From: Patescibacteria group bacterium
GTDB taxonomy: Bacteria > Patescibacteriota > Patescibacteriia > Magasanikbacterales > GWA2-37-8
Direction: 5' to 3'
DNA length: 52,938 nt
Assembly: GCA_028705565.1 (NCBI GenBank)
Contig: JAQWDH010000007.1
Coordinates: 1-52,938, forward strand
The position numbers were made by a program, and so were the translations under genes. The notes below the pieces were generated by a model, which was given only the letters and a program-made list of their open reading frames with translations, was not told the DNA's origin and searched no databases. Position 1 is the first letter of the stretch, and every line of letters begins with the position of its first letter. Below are positions 34,806 to 41,266 of this stretch, in pieces.

Positions 34806-35891
34806 TTATTCGTCCATAACCGGTTTTTCAATAACTGTTGGTTCAATTTTTTTCTCCGCGCCGGCGATACGCACAACATCCTTGTCTATTTTATTCAATT
34901 CTTTGTAAGCGATATTGTAAGTATTTATTACTGTGGACAGATTGGAGCCGAGTTTTTTATAATATTCGTCATAAGCCCAAATATGTTTGCCAAGTTCTTC
35001 CACTCTTTTTCGTATTTCTTTCGCGGATTCCTCAATTTGCATTGAGCGGAGGCCTTGGAGAACGGTTTGTAAATACGCTAAAAACGATGTCGGCGAAACG
35101 ATTATCACGTGTTTTTCTTTGAACGCGTATTCAATCAGCGAGTTTGTATTGGTTTTAAGAGCGCCGACTTTATTGATAAGCAAGTCATAATAAATTCCTT
35201 CCGCAGGAATGAACATAAAAGCGAAATCCATCGTGTTTTCTTTTGGTTTGATGTATTTAGATGTTTCATCAATGCGATTTTTCAAGTCGCGTTTAAAGGA
35301 ATCTTCTAATTCTTGTTTGCGTTCCGGATTTTTTTCTTCGGCCGCGCGATTATAATTTTCCAAACTGAATTTTGAATCAATCGGAATAACTTTGTCTTTC
35401 ACGAAAACGGCCGCGTCAACGATGTCGCCGTCTGAAAACTTATACTGCATTTGATACGAGCCCGGAGGCAAGACATTTTTTAAAACATTTTCCAAATAAT
35501 ATTCCCCGAGAATGCCGCGATGTTTTGGATTTTGCAGTATGTTTTCCAGATTTTGCAATTGGTCGGCGAAGCCCATCACCTGCCTGTTTGTTTCGTCCAA
35601 TTTTGTGAGCCGTTCCGTGACATCGGTGATGATTTTTACGCTCTGCCCGAATTGCGATTGGATGGTTTTGTGCAGATTGTTTTGCGTGTCAGCCATTGTT
35701 TTTTGCGTTTCGTTTATTTTTTGGTCAACCATTCTGCCGAGGTCCTGCATTTGATTTTGTAGCATTAAAAACAGGTTTTGTTCGCCTTCTTTCGGTTTTT
35801 GCGCGTTTTGAATTTTTCGGAAAAACGAATACAAAACAACAAGCGTCGCGCCAATGGCTATAATAATAAAAAGCAAAAGAAAATTTGTCAT
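34806..35891 (-). CDS. rmuC: RmuC-family DNA recombination protein
   Basis: 361 residues from the ATG at 35891 (MTNFLLLFIIIAIG), or 375 from 35933, which I find less likely because the predicted promoter (near TAATATAC at 35940) leaves no room for a leader. One N-terminal TM helix (about 4-24), then a coiled-coil region (about 35-130), then the RmuC domain with GEYYLENVL, DSKFSLENYNRA, FIPAEGIYYDL and VIIVSPTSFLAYLQTV. RmuC limits inversions at short inverted repeats in E. coli; the mechanism is poorly known. The many palindromic repeats in this genome make that role interesting. Confidence 0.88.
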   Translation of the reverse strand: MTNFLLLFIIIAIGATLVVLYSFFRKIQNAQKPKEGEQNLFLMLQNQMQDLGRMVDQKINETQKTMADTQNNLHKTIQSQFGQSVKIITDVTERLTKLDETNRQVMGFADQLQNLENILQNPKHRGILGEYYLENVLKNVLPPGSYQMQYKFSDGDIVDAAVFVKDKVIPIDSKFSLENYNRAAEEKNPERKQELEDSFKRDLKNRIDETSKYIKPKENTMDFAFMFIPAEGIYYDLLINKVGALKTNTNSLIEYAFKEKHVIIVSPTSFLAYLQTVLQGLRSMQIEESAKEIRKRVEELGKHIWAYDEYYKKLGSNLSTVINTYNIAYKELNKIDKDVVRIAGAEKKIEPTVIEKPVMDE

Positions 35892-36088
35892 AAAAGTTTT
35901 GTTATAAATTTCAGATACCGCCCAATGAGGCATACCTATTGTATATTAAATTCAGACATTAAAAAAGAAGCTGATATTATCCTTTTTGTCAATAAGCGGA
36001 AACCCGAGCCGAGCTCTTGAAAAAAATAAATTTTTATGTTAGTATGAAAACAGAATATTTTTAAACAAAATTGTTGTTTTTTAAATTT

Positions 36089-36160
36089 GCCCTCGTAGTT
36101 CAACGGATAGAACAGGTCCGTCCTAAGGACAAAACGGGGGTTCAATTCCCTCCGGGGGCA
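36089..36160 (+). tRNA. tRNA-Arg (CCT)
   Basis: 72 nt. Acceptor GCCCTCG / CGGGGGC (one T-G pair), D-arm GTTC...GAAC, anticodon stem GTCC / GGAC with loop GTCCTAA and anticodon CCT (codon AGG), T-arm GGGGG-TTCAATT-CCCTC. Discriminator A. No CCA encoded. Confidence 0.92.
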
Positions 36161-36419
36161 CAAATATAAAATTCCAAAACACCAATGACCAATGACTGGT
36201 AAAAATTTTCAATTTACAATTTTCCTGCCTGCCTTTGGCGGAAAAATTGAAAATTATTTTGGAAATTTGATATTTTGATTTGATTGGGCATTGGGAATTG
36301 AGATTTGGGATTTAAAAATTATTTTAAAATTTGGATATTGCCTGCCTACATACCTACGGTATGTAAACAGGTAGGCATGACCTGCGCGGGAATGGCAAAC
36401 GATAATTGGAATTTTGAAC
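36161..36419. other. Repeat-rich spacer between tRNA-Arg and tRNA-Ala
   Basis: No gene. Contains A/T-rich reiterated TTTGGGATTT-like sequence and a CCTGCC...GGCGG element near 36225; the 36339-36400 repeat is listed separately. Confidence 0.5.
36339..36400. repeat. Palindromic repeat with nested CATACC-TACGGTATG unit
   Basis: CCTGCCTA, then CATACCTACGGTATGTAAAC, then AGGTAGGCA, ending with GCGGGAATGGCAAAC. The same nested unit occurs at 28.0 and 41.2 kb. Confidence 0.7.
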
Positions 36420-36490
36420 GGGCCTATGGTTCAGTGGTAGAACGCGGCATTCGCATTGCCGAAACGGCAGTTCGATTCTGCCTAGGTCCA
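36420..36490 (+). tRNA. tRNA-Ala (CGC)
   Basis: 71 nt. Acceptor GGGCCTA / TAGGTCC with the G3-T70 wobble that marks Ala tRNAs, D-arm GTTC / GAAC, anticodon stem CGGCA / TGCCG with loop TTCGCAT and anticodon CGC (codon GCG), T-arm GGCAG-TTCGATT-CTGCC. Discriminator A. No CCA encoded. Confidence 0.95.
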
Positions 36491-36507
36491 CAAAAAGGAG
36501 AAAAAAA

Positions 36508-36801
36508 ATGAAAAAAAATATTAGTTCTTTATTTGTTTTTTTATTTGAAATGGAGGAAAAAATTAATAATTCTTTCCTTCAAATTTTATTTGTTTTTTTA
36601 TTATTTCTGTTTTTTCCAATTTTTTTACTGTTTTTTTTACTTTATGTTTTTTTCGTTATTTTATTGCCGGCAGGATTTTTCGTCCTGCCACATATAATAA
36701 TGAGGAGAATTTTTAAAAGGAACGGGTTTTTTGTAAAATACGGAGACAGAGCGTATGAGCTCTTGGTTTCTAAGGATTCATTTAAAAAAATTAAACTATA
36801 A
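36508..36801 (+). CDS. Small hydrophobic membrane protein, unknown
   Basis: 97 residues. Starts 17 bp after tRNA-Ala and has an SD AAAGGAG, so it may be co-transcribed with the tRNA. The central part is extremely Phe/Leu-rich (LQILFVFLLFLFFPIFLLFF) and forms two TM helices (about 22-44 and 45-66), followed by a basic tail (MRRIFKRNGFFVKYG). I do not recognise a family. A terminator hairpin follows. Its SD and terminator match the other accessory genes in this window. Confidence 0.65.
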   Translation: MKKNISSLFVFLFEMEEKINNSFLQILFVFLLFLFFPIFLLFFLLYVFFVILLPAGFFVLPHIIMRRIFKRNGFFVKYGDRAYELLVSKDSFKKIKL

Positions 36802-36812
36802 GTTACATCTAT

Positions 36813-36845
36813 TCAATCACGGCTTACAAAGACCGTGATTTTTAA
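36813..36845 (+). terminator. Terminator of the small membrane protein
   Basis: AATCACGG / CCGTGATT stem with an 11-nt loop, then TTTTAATT. Confidence 0.7.
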
Positions 36846-37808
36846 TTAAAAAACCAAATTAAAAAAATAACCGGTGAAGATTATACCCAAACCTACGACC
36901 GTCGCGAATATTATTATCAGTTTTGTTTTCATCACTTTTTTTAAAATCAAAAATTCTGGCAGTGAAAGAGCTGTTACGGCCATCATAAAAGCCAGCGCCG
37001 TTCCCAAAGGTACCCCTTTTTCAAATAGAGCGTTCACAATCGGAATAACTCCGGCCGCGTTTGAATAAAGTGGAATACCTATAAGCGTTGCTATTGGAAC
37101 CGCATACCATTCATTCGCGCTCGTGTATTTTGCTAAAAAATCCGCCGGAACATAACCGTGTATTAACGCCCCAAAGCCGATTCCGATAAAAATATACGGC
37201 CAAACTTTTTTAATAATTTTTGTTGTGTAATTTTTTGCGTATAGAATCCTTCTTCTCAGTTGTATTTTTTTTGAATCGTTTCTCAGATTTTCAGTTTTTT
37301 CATCAAAAGAGAAATTTTTTATTAAATTTTCGGTTTTTAATTTTCCGATAACAATTCCGGAAAATATGGCGATTGTTAATCCGCTAAAAACATAAAATAA
37401 CGCTATTTTCAAACCGAACATTCCTAAAAGCAAAACCAAAGCGACTTCGTTTATCATTGGCGAAGCGACGAGAAAAGTAAAAGTAATTCCGAGCGGCACG
37501 CCTGCTTCCGTAAAACCTAAAAAAAGAGGCACGGCGCTGCAAGAACAAAAAGGAGTGATAATGCCGAAAACCGCGGCAAGAAAGTGTCCGAAGTATTTAT
37601 TATGTCTGGAAAGAATTTTTTTGATTTTTCGTTTTGGGAGGAATGTCCGTAAAAAAGAAACCGCGAATATTATGACAGCGAGAAGAATAAAAATTTTTAT
37701 TGTGTCATAAATGAAAAAATTAACCGCTTCGCCGAAGATTGTTTCTGGCGATAAGCCGAAAACCGCGCAAGATAGCCAGTCGGCGAAAATTTTTATCGGA
37801 TAAAACAT
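36846..37808 (-). CDS. Permease, ArsP/YraQ (UPF0718) family
   Basis: 320 residues, about eight or nine TM helices with a cytosolic basic loop (about 170-200). Signature FGIITPFCSCSAVPLFLGF (about 83-101) with the Cys-Ser-Cys motif, then ASPMINEVAL. A second internal half (GALIHGYVPADFL ... GIPLYSNAAGVIPIVNALFEKGVPLGTALAFMMAV) repeats the pattern. In ArsP these cysteines bind trivalent organoarsenicals for export. Substrate is unproven here. It lies 9 bp after the arsR-like gene and is under its control. Confidence 0.85.
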   Translation of the reverse strand: MFYPIKIFADWLSCAVFGLSPETIFGEAVNFFIYDTIKIFILLAVIIFAVSFLRTFLPKRKIKKILSRHNKYFGHFLAAVFGIITPFCSCSAVPLFLGFTEAGVPLGITFTFLVASPMINEVALVLLLGMFGLKIALFYVFSGLTIAIFSGIVIGKLKTENLIKNFSFDEKTENLRNDSKKIQLRRRILYAKNYTTKIIKKVWPYIFIGIGFGALIHGYVPADFLAKYTSANEWYAVPIATLIGIPLYSNAAGVIPIVNALFEKGVPLGTALAFMMAVTALSLPEFLILKKVMKTKLIIIFATVVGLGIIFTGYFFNLVF

Positions 37809-37817
37809 ACTTTATTA

Positions 37818-38102
37818 TTAAGAAAATAAATTATCCAAAAATTTTATATTTTGTTTCAGATTTTTTTTATTGAGTTTGCAGATAATCCATAATCCTTGTT
37901 TTTTTGCGGTTATCAAGCCGAGATTTTTGAGGATTTTTAAATGATGAGAAGCGAGGTTTTGCGGAATTTTCAAATGTTTCCAAATTTCGCAAACGCATTT
38001 TTCGTCATTTTTTAAAAAACGCAAAATTTCAAAACGGTTTTTTTCCGCGATGGCGTGGAGAAACAGAGATGTTTTTTCAGTTTGTTTTTTATCTGTTTTC
38101 AT
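37818..38102 (-). CDS. ArsR-family transcriptional repressor
   Basis: 94 residues. Winged helix with the CVC metal site (Cys36, Cys38 in KCVCEIW) and the recognition helix QNLASHHLKILKNLGLI. The CxC site at this helix matches As(III)/Sb(III)-type sensors. It would repress its own operon until the metalloid binds. A promoter and a palindromic operator lie directly upstream. It heads a two-gene operon with the ArsP-like permease. Confidence 0.9.
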   Translation of the reverse strand: MKTDKKQTEKTSLFLHAIAEKNRFEILRFLKNDEKCVCEIWKHLKIPQNLASHHLKILKNLGLITAKKQGLWIICKLNKKNLKQNIKFLDNLFS

Positions 38103-38107
38103 ATCAC

Positions 38108-38158
38108 ATCAATTTATATTGATATAGTTATTTTATGGTAAAACGGAATAAAAGTCAA
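38108..38158 (-). promoter_or_regulatory. arsR promoter and operator
   Basis: Minus strand: TTGACT (38158-38153), 17 nt, TAAAAT (38135-38130), then the palindrome ATCAAT-ATAA-ATTGAT (38123-38108), 5 bp before the ATG. ATCAA...TTGAT is the usual shape of ArsR/SmtB sites. Confidence 0.75.
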
Positions 38159-38169
38159 GGAATTATGAA

Positions 38170-38340
38170 CTGTCATCGCGAGGAGCGAGCCCTGTCATTC
38201 TACGGGGTAAACTCCGCCGAGCGACGCTTGCCATCCTTTGGCTTGCGGTAACCCTGATGTGTCAAAACACATTACTGGCGCCGCCGAACCATAGAATTGC
38301 TTCTCCTGCTCGCCAATGCGAGCGGAATCGCAATGACAGT
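38170..38340. repeat. Composite palindromic repeat cluster
   Basis: TGTCATCGCGAGGAGCGAG, then a CTACGGGGTAA segment, then an ACATTACTGGC...CCGAACCATAGAATTGC unit and ...CGGAATCGCAATGACA. The ACATTA-TGGC-ACCGAAC...GGGATTGC unit also occurs at 39.5 (inverted) and 41.1 kb. Confidence 0.75.
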
Positions 38341-38364
38341 CAATTGTATTTTCCACTGTTATTC

Positions 38365-38393
38365 TTGACAAAATTATAAAAAATGTTTAAGAT
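38365..38393 (+). promoter_or_regulatory. Promoter of the 38.5-kb two-gene operon
   Basis: TTGACA (38365-38370), 17 nt, TAAGAT (38388-38393). Downstream, AAGTATCTTACAAGGAGG resembles the 16.2-kb leader; this first SD has no ORF behind it, and the gene's own SD (AAAGGAG) is 80 nt further. Confidence 0.6.
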
Positions 38394-38495
38394 AAAGTAT
38401 CTTACAAGGAGGAAAGAAAGACGGCACCTTAAAAATTTAGTGATTTTTTACTTGTTTTTTTAAGGAATTAAAAAAAATAAAAAAGGAGAATAAAA

Positions 38496-38927
38496 ATGGA
38501 TGAAGAAAGAAAAACGACTTTGGTAAAAGTTTTAGGAATAGTTGCTTGTACCCTCAGTTTATTTTTTATTTTATCACTCATATCGGATGTTTTTTTTAGA
38601 AAAATAGAGCTGAAAAAAGAGCAAGACGGCAGTACATATATAATAAATAAGGGTGTGGAGGCTTGGTACGCTTTACACCTTAAGGATATTGGGGTTGGAA
38701 ATAAAAATGAACAATCTTGCTACCTTGAAAAAGGTAGTAAAATAAAAAGGGTCGGGAAGTTTAAAGTTTCTACTTTAATACTAGGGGATGAAGCTTACCC
38801 CATTTATAAGATAATTGGTGTGAGTAGTAATAGGGATGATATATGCACAGTTGGGTTATTTGTGCATTATCACGCTGATGGGTACTGGGAGGACTCAAAA
38901 ACAAAAATAAAAGGAGAGAAACGATGA
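38496..38927 (+). CDS. Single-TM protein of unknown function
   Basis: 143 residues. One TM segment (about 8-32) behind a short cytosolic N-terminus, then a beta-rich extracellular domain with two cysteines (QSCYLEKGS, DICTVGLFV) that may form a disulfide. SD AAAGGAG is present. It overlaps the next gene by 4 bp (ATGA), so the two are coupled. I do not recognise a family. Promoter upstream and terminator after the pair make this a compact unit. Confidence 0.6.
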   Translation: MDEERKTTLVKVLGIVACTLSLFFILSLISDVFFRKIELKKEQDGSTYIINKGVEAWYALHLKDIGVGNKNEQSCYLEKGSKIKRVGKFKVSTLILGDEAYPIYKIIGVSSNRDDICTVGLFVHYHADGYWEDSKTKIKGEKR

Positions 38928-39289
38928 ATAAAAAAGCGTTATCAATGGACGACCCAAAGCGGCGGTTGGTAAAATTAGAGGAACTCATCCCCAACGCCAC
39001 CGATGGTGTACTCTACGACTTCGGTCGTTATCTGGCGGACTACCTCAACCCAGAGCTCGTGCCGATAGGGTTCGTGGTGGGGTGCGAGTTGGCACTCCAC
39101 GACCTTCAAGCAGGCGTCAACGGGTCTGGCAAGCCCATTTCTTGCCGACTTGTCGGCTACCCGCCTGTAATTTATATTTTACTTCGGATGGAAATTCCGC
39201 GCATTGCTGACGCGATTTTTCCTCCGTCATTCGCGTCGGAGGTAAAGAAAATTATTGACAAAATGGCAAAATCAAGCAAGATAAGATAA
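38924..39289 (+). CDS. Cytosolic protein of unknown function with atypical composition
   Basis: 121 residues, no TM or signal. SD AAAGGAG overlaps the end of the preceding gene. Codons such as CTC, GTG, TAC, GAC and AAC are frequent (bases about 39,000-39,150), clearly richer in G/C than the neighbours, which suggests recent transfer. Sequence features: LVKLEELIPNATDGVLYDFGRYLADYL and ELALHDLQAG; no motif I can name. The C-terminal part (from about residue 80) returns to AT-rich codons, so a fusion or local exchange is possible. Confidence 0.5.
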   Translation: MNKKALSMDDPKRRLVKLEELIPNATDGVLYDFGRYLADYLNPELVPIGFVVGCELALHDLQAGVNGSGKPISCRLVGYPPVIYILLRMEIPRIADAIFPPSFASEVKKIIDKMAKSSKIR

Positions 39290-39299
39290 AAGCTCAGTG

Positions 39300-39321
39300 G
39301 GCATCTTCGGATGCCTTTTTT
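39300..39321 (+). terminator. Terminator of the 38.5-kb operon
   Basis: GGCATC-TTCG-GATGCC, a UUCG tetraloop hairpin, then six Ts. Confidence 0.9.
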
Positions 39322-39341
39322 GTTTGGGATTTGTGAAAAAC

Positions 39342-39350
39342 TGTGGATAA
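39342..39350 (-). other. Perfect DnaA box away from dnaA
   Basis: TGTGGATAA (inverse of TTATCCACA). It sits in a GTG/TA-rich stretch (CTGTGGATAAGTGTGTGCAA) just after a terminator. Confidence 0.6.
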
Positions 39351-39463
39351 GTGTGTGCAAAAGTAAGTGTTTTGGGGGATAAATGTATAGACAAGTGTAT
39401 ACAAATAGGATTTTTTGGAGTGTGGAAAGTTGGTGGTGAATTATGAATAACGAATTTAGTAAA

Positions 39464-39581
39464 TTGTCATTGCGATCCGCCCTGGGCGGAGAAGCAATCC
39501 CATAGTTTGGTAGTGCCAATAATGTTTCTGAAACATTGGGATTGCTTCGTCGCTCCCTTTGAGAGCCCCTCGCAATGACAA
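39464..39581. repeat. Paired GGGATTGC-type repeats
   Basis: Copy 1 (39464-39503) has CCGCCC-TGGGCGG; between them lies GTAGTGCCAATAATGTTTC, inverse of the ACATTATTGGCACTACC unit; copy 2 starts near 39537 and ends in GCAATGACAATT at 39581. Confidence 0.85.
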
Positions 39582-39592
39582 TTATATTCGTA

Positions 39593-39627
39593 GTTCATTG
39601 TCCATTGTCCATAGTCCACAGTCCAAT
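39593..39627. repeat. Five GTCCATN heptamers next to parS
   Basis: GTTCATT, GTCCATT, GTCCATA, GTCCACA, GTCCAAT in exact 7-bp phase, then one T, then the parS-type site. Confidence 0.85.
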
Positions 39628-39628
39628 T

Positions 39629-39644
39629 TGTTTCACGTGAAACA
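39629..39644. promoter_or_regulatory. parS-type centromere site
   Basis: TGTTTCACGTGAAACA, a perfect 16-bp palindrome that matches the canonical chromosomal parS sequence bound by ParB. It lies about 20 kb from dnaA. No parA/parB gene is in the window. Confidence 0.85.
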
Positions 39645-39650
39645 TTTTGA

Positions 39651-39695
39651 AAAAAAATAAGGGCCTTTTTCACTTTTTTTAAGTGAAAAAGACCC
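39651..39695 (-). terminator. Terminator of the 39.7-40.6 kb gene
   Basis: 15-bp stem GGGCCTTTTTCACTT / AAGTGAAAAAGACCC (one mismatch, 39661-39675 / 39681-39695), followed on the minus strand by TTATTTTTTT. Confidence 0.75.
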
Positions 39696-39700
39696 TTTTC

Positions 39701-40579
39701 TTATTGTTTTATTATTTTTACCTCCTTTGCCTCGTATTGAGGCAACCCGGCAGGATTATTTGCCGGCACGGAACCTATCAAAGTTCCGTATTTTATAATC
39801 GTCCCTTTTTTTAAAAAAAGAAAATTATGTCCCTCAAGTGACGACCAGTGAATTCTCACCGGTCTTCTTTTAAAATCTTTTCCGTATGCTATTCCACCAG
39901 CAATGGATGAAAATTCAATTTCTGCCTCCATTTCTTCTAATTGTATCTCCTTCTTTTGTGGTTGTGGAGGGGGGGTGGAGGGGATATCTATACTATTTTT
40001 CAGAATATTATTTAAGAGAGTGACCATCTCCGGCCACCTTTTTTTTGTCTCTAACTCAGAACAGCGGATTTCCCCTTTTTTTCCTCCGTAACAGTGTAAT
40101 TCCCATTGTTGGTGGAGACATAAAAAAAATATGTCCTCTTTTTCTATGGGAAATACCCTTATGAGAATGTCCCATATTTTTACCTCCCCAAGTGGGAGGA
40201 TTTCTAAAAAGCGAAGAGAATTTTCTTCGTTTTTTATAAAAAGTGAAAACGGCTCGAAGTCTCTTTGGAAGACCAAACTCTTCTTTTGAAACCTTTTGTA
40301 CTCCAGGAATTGCTCCTGGATTTCTTTTTCTTCGCCCTTTATTCCAACTTTTTGGTCTCTTCCCTCGTCCCTGAGGGTTTTTTGTTGGTATATAGGGATA
40401 AGTGAATTATTACTGATATTGATGTAGAGATTTGTGGAGACAGCGTCTCCTTTTTTAAAATTATTCCCCAGCGAGAAATACTTATTCTCGCTAAGATTCG
40501 TGGGGGAAGAATTAAAAAACACTATACCATTTTTCTCTACTATAATTTTTATCTGGTTATTTTTGTTATTTTCTTCCAT
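39701..40579 (-). CDS. Hypothetical protein, 292 residues
   Basis: Start set at the ATG after SD AAGGAGAAAAAA (40579). The frame stays open upstream to 40930, but that part contains the 61-bp element twice and has no separate start signal, so it is probably not coding. Residues 1-215 have no recognised domain; residues about 185-220 include CLHQQWELHCYGGKKGEIRC, Cys-containing and possibly metal-binding. A Pro-rich linker (STPPPQPQKK) leads to a C-terminal beta-rich part (residues about 230-292). Cytosolic by composition. Promoter upstream at 41.0 kb. Function unknown. Confidence 0.65.
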   Translation of the reverse strand: MEENNKNNQIKIIVEKNGIVFFNSSPTNLSENKYFSLGNNFKKGDAVSTNLYINISNNSLIPIYQQKTLRDEGRDQKVGIKGEEKEIQEQFLEYKRFQKKSLVFQRDFEPFSLFIKNEENSLRFLEILPLGEVKIWDILIRVFPIEKEDIFFLCLHQQWELHCYGGKKGEIRCSELETKKRWPEMVTLLNNILKNSIDIPSTPPPQPQKKEIQLEEMEAEIEFSSIAGGIAYGKDFKRRPVRIHWSSLEGHNFLFLKKGTIIKYGTLIGSVPANNPAGLPQYEAKEVKIIKQ

Positions 40580-40606
40580 TTTTTTCTCCTTCGCATTATC
40601 GGCGAC

Positions 40607-40667
40607 TCGCCAATTGGCGATGTTTTGGGTCAAACAGTTCCATTCATGAAGAATAGCCTTGTTTGAC
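40607..40667 (-). ncRNA. 61-bp structured leader element, copy 2
   Basis: Minus strand: GTCAAAC (stem) ... GTTTGAC, CCAAAACA, then palindrome TCGCCAATTGGCGA. It is followed after about 30 nt by the SD and ATG of the 292-residue protein. 55 of 61 positions are identical to copy 1. Labelled ncRNA only as a candidate cis-acting RNA. Confidence 0.5.
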
Positions 40668-40713
40668 GCGGAGAGCATTCTATATTCTAGTTCCACAGCC
40701 CCCTGCTGGAGGG

Positions 40714-40851
40714 CTATGACGACGACAATGTTAGCCACATAGAGACGGCAATCATTAAAAAAAATGATTCGCTTACCGTCATTATGTGTAAAACACAGGA
40801 CAATAATAGTAAAAGAAATATGATATCTCTTAAGATAATCGTTGTTCCCAT
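40714..40851 (-). CDS. 45-residue hydrophobic peptide ORF
   Basis: ATG at 40851-40849 after SD GGAGAAAAAA, stop TAG at 40716-40714. Peptide starts MGTTIILRDIIFLLLLLSCV and contains two short hydrophobic stretches (about 9-24 and 30-43). Too small for homology by eye. It lies between the two copies of the 61-bp element and on the same strand as the 292-residue gene. Its SD is of the same type, which supports translation. Possible small membrane regulator, toxin-like peptide, or leader; no evidence decides. Confidence 0.5.
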   Translation of the reverse strand: MGTTIILRDIIFLLLLLSCVLHIMTVSESFFLMIAVSMWLTLSSS

Positions 40852-40867
40852 TTTTTTCTCCATTTTT

Positions 40868-40928
40868 TCGCCAATTGGCGATGTTTTGGGTCAAACAAAT
40901 CCATTCATAAAGGATGGTCTTGTTTGAC
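40868..40928 (-). ncRNA. 61-bp structured leader element, copy 1
   Basis: Same layout as copy 2: GTCAAAC stem arm, ATGAATGGA loop region, GTTTGAC arm, CCAAAACA, TCGCCAATTGGCGA. Then 16 nt to the ATG of the 45-residue ORF. Differences from copy 2 fall at six positions, all inside the loop or inner stem. Confidence 0.5.
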
Positions 40929-40954
40929 ACAGGGTTTATTGTACATGGACTACT

Positions 40955-40971
40955 GACCGTAGACTACGGTC
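40955..40971 (-). other. Leader hairpin
   Basis: GACCGTAG-A-CTACGGTC, eight base pairs with a 1-nt centre (so a palindrome as well), in the transcript leader of the operon at 40.9 kb. Confidence 0.6.
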
Positions 40972-41018
40972 TATTGTCTTTTTAGTCCATTATTTTTTTA
41001 ATTGTCAAAGAATAAGTA

Positions 41019-41047
41019 AGTATAGCATACTTTGAAGGTTTTGTCAA
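41019..41047 (-). promoter_or_regulatory. Consensus promoter of the 40.9-39.7 kb operon
   Basis: TTGACA (41047-41042), 17-nt spacer ending TGC, TATACT (41024-41019). Almost the same promoter as at 15,241. Predicted transcript start near 41,012 leaves a leader of about 160 nt before the 45-residue ORF. Confidence 0.8.
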
Positions 41048-41130
41048 GGGTAAAAAATGGCTTAAAAAAGGGGTTTTGCGGGCGGTGGGGCGAGGTGGTG
41101 TGTTGTAAATTATAAATAAATTTATGTCAG

Positions 41131-41256
41131 AAACATTATTGGCACTACCGAACTATGGGATTGCCTGCCTGCATACCTGCGGTATGTAAACATACCTACG
41201 GTATGTAAACCGGTAGGCAAGCTTCGTTTCCACCCAGGGCGGATCGCAATGACAAT
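41131..41256. repeat. Palindromic repeat cluster with nested unit
   Basis: ACATTATTGGCACTACCGAAC then GGGATTGCCTGCCTG, two nested CATACCTGCGGTATG / CATACCTACGGTATG units, CCGGTAGGCA and CCACCCAGGGCGGATCGCAATGACAA. Confidence 0.8.
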
Positions 41257-41266
41257 TGTATCCGTC

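Noticed and set aside
35936-36163. Minus-strand ORF over tRNA-Arg
   Set aside because: Its N-terminal part is the reverse complement of the tRNA gene, a common false ORF.
36305-36511. Plus-strand ORF through a repeat and tRNA-Ala
   Set aside because: It translates the tRNA itself and a palindromic repeat; no independent support.
40607-40928. Integron attC sites flanking a cassette
   Set aside because: The core GTTTGAC departs from GTTRRRY and the paired arms are only about 39 bp apart, too short; no integrase is seen.
40580-40930. N-terminal extension of the 292-residue protein (open frame to 40930)
   Set aside because: The extension contains the 61-bp element twice and the 45-codon ORF in another frame; only the ATG at 40579 has an SD.
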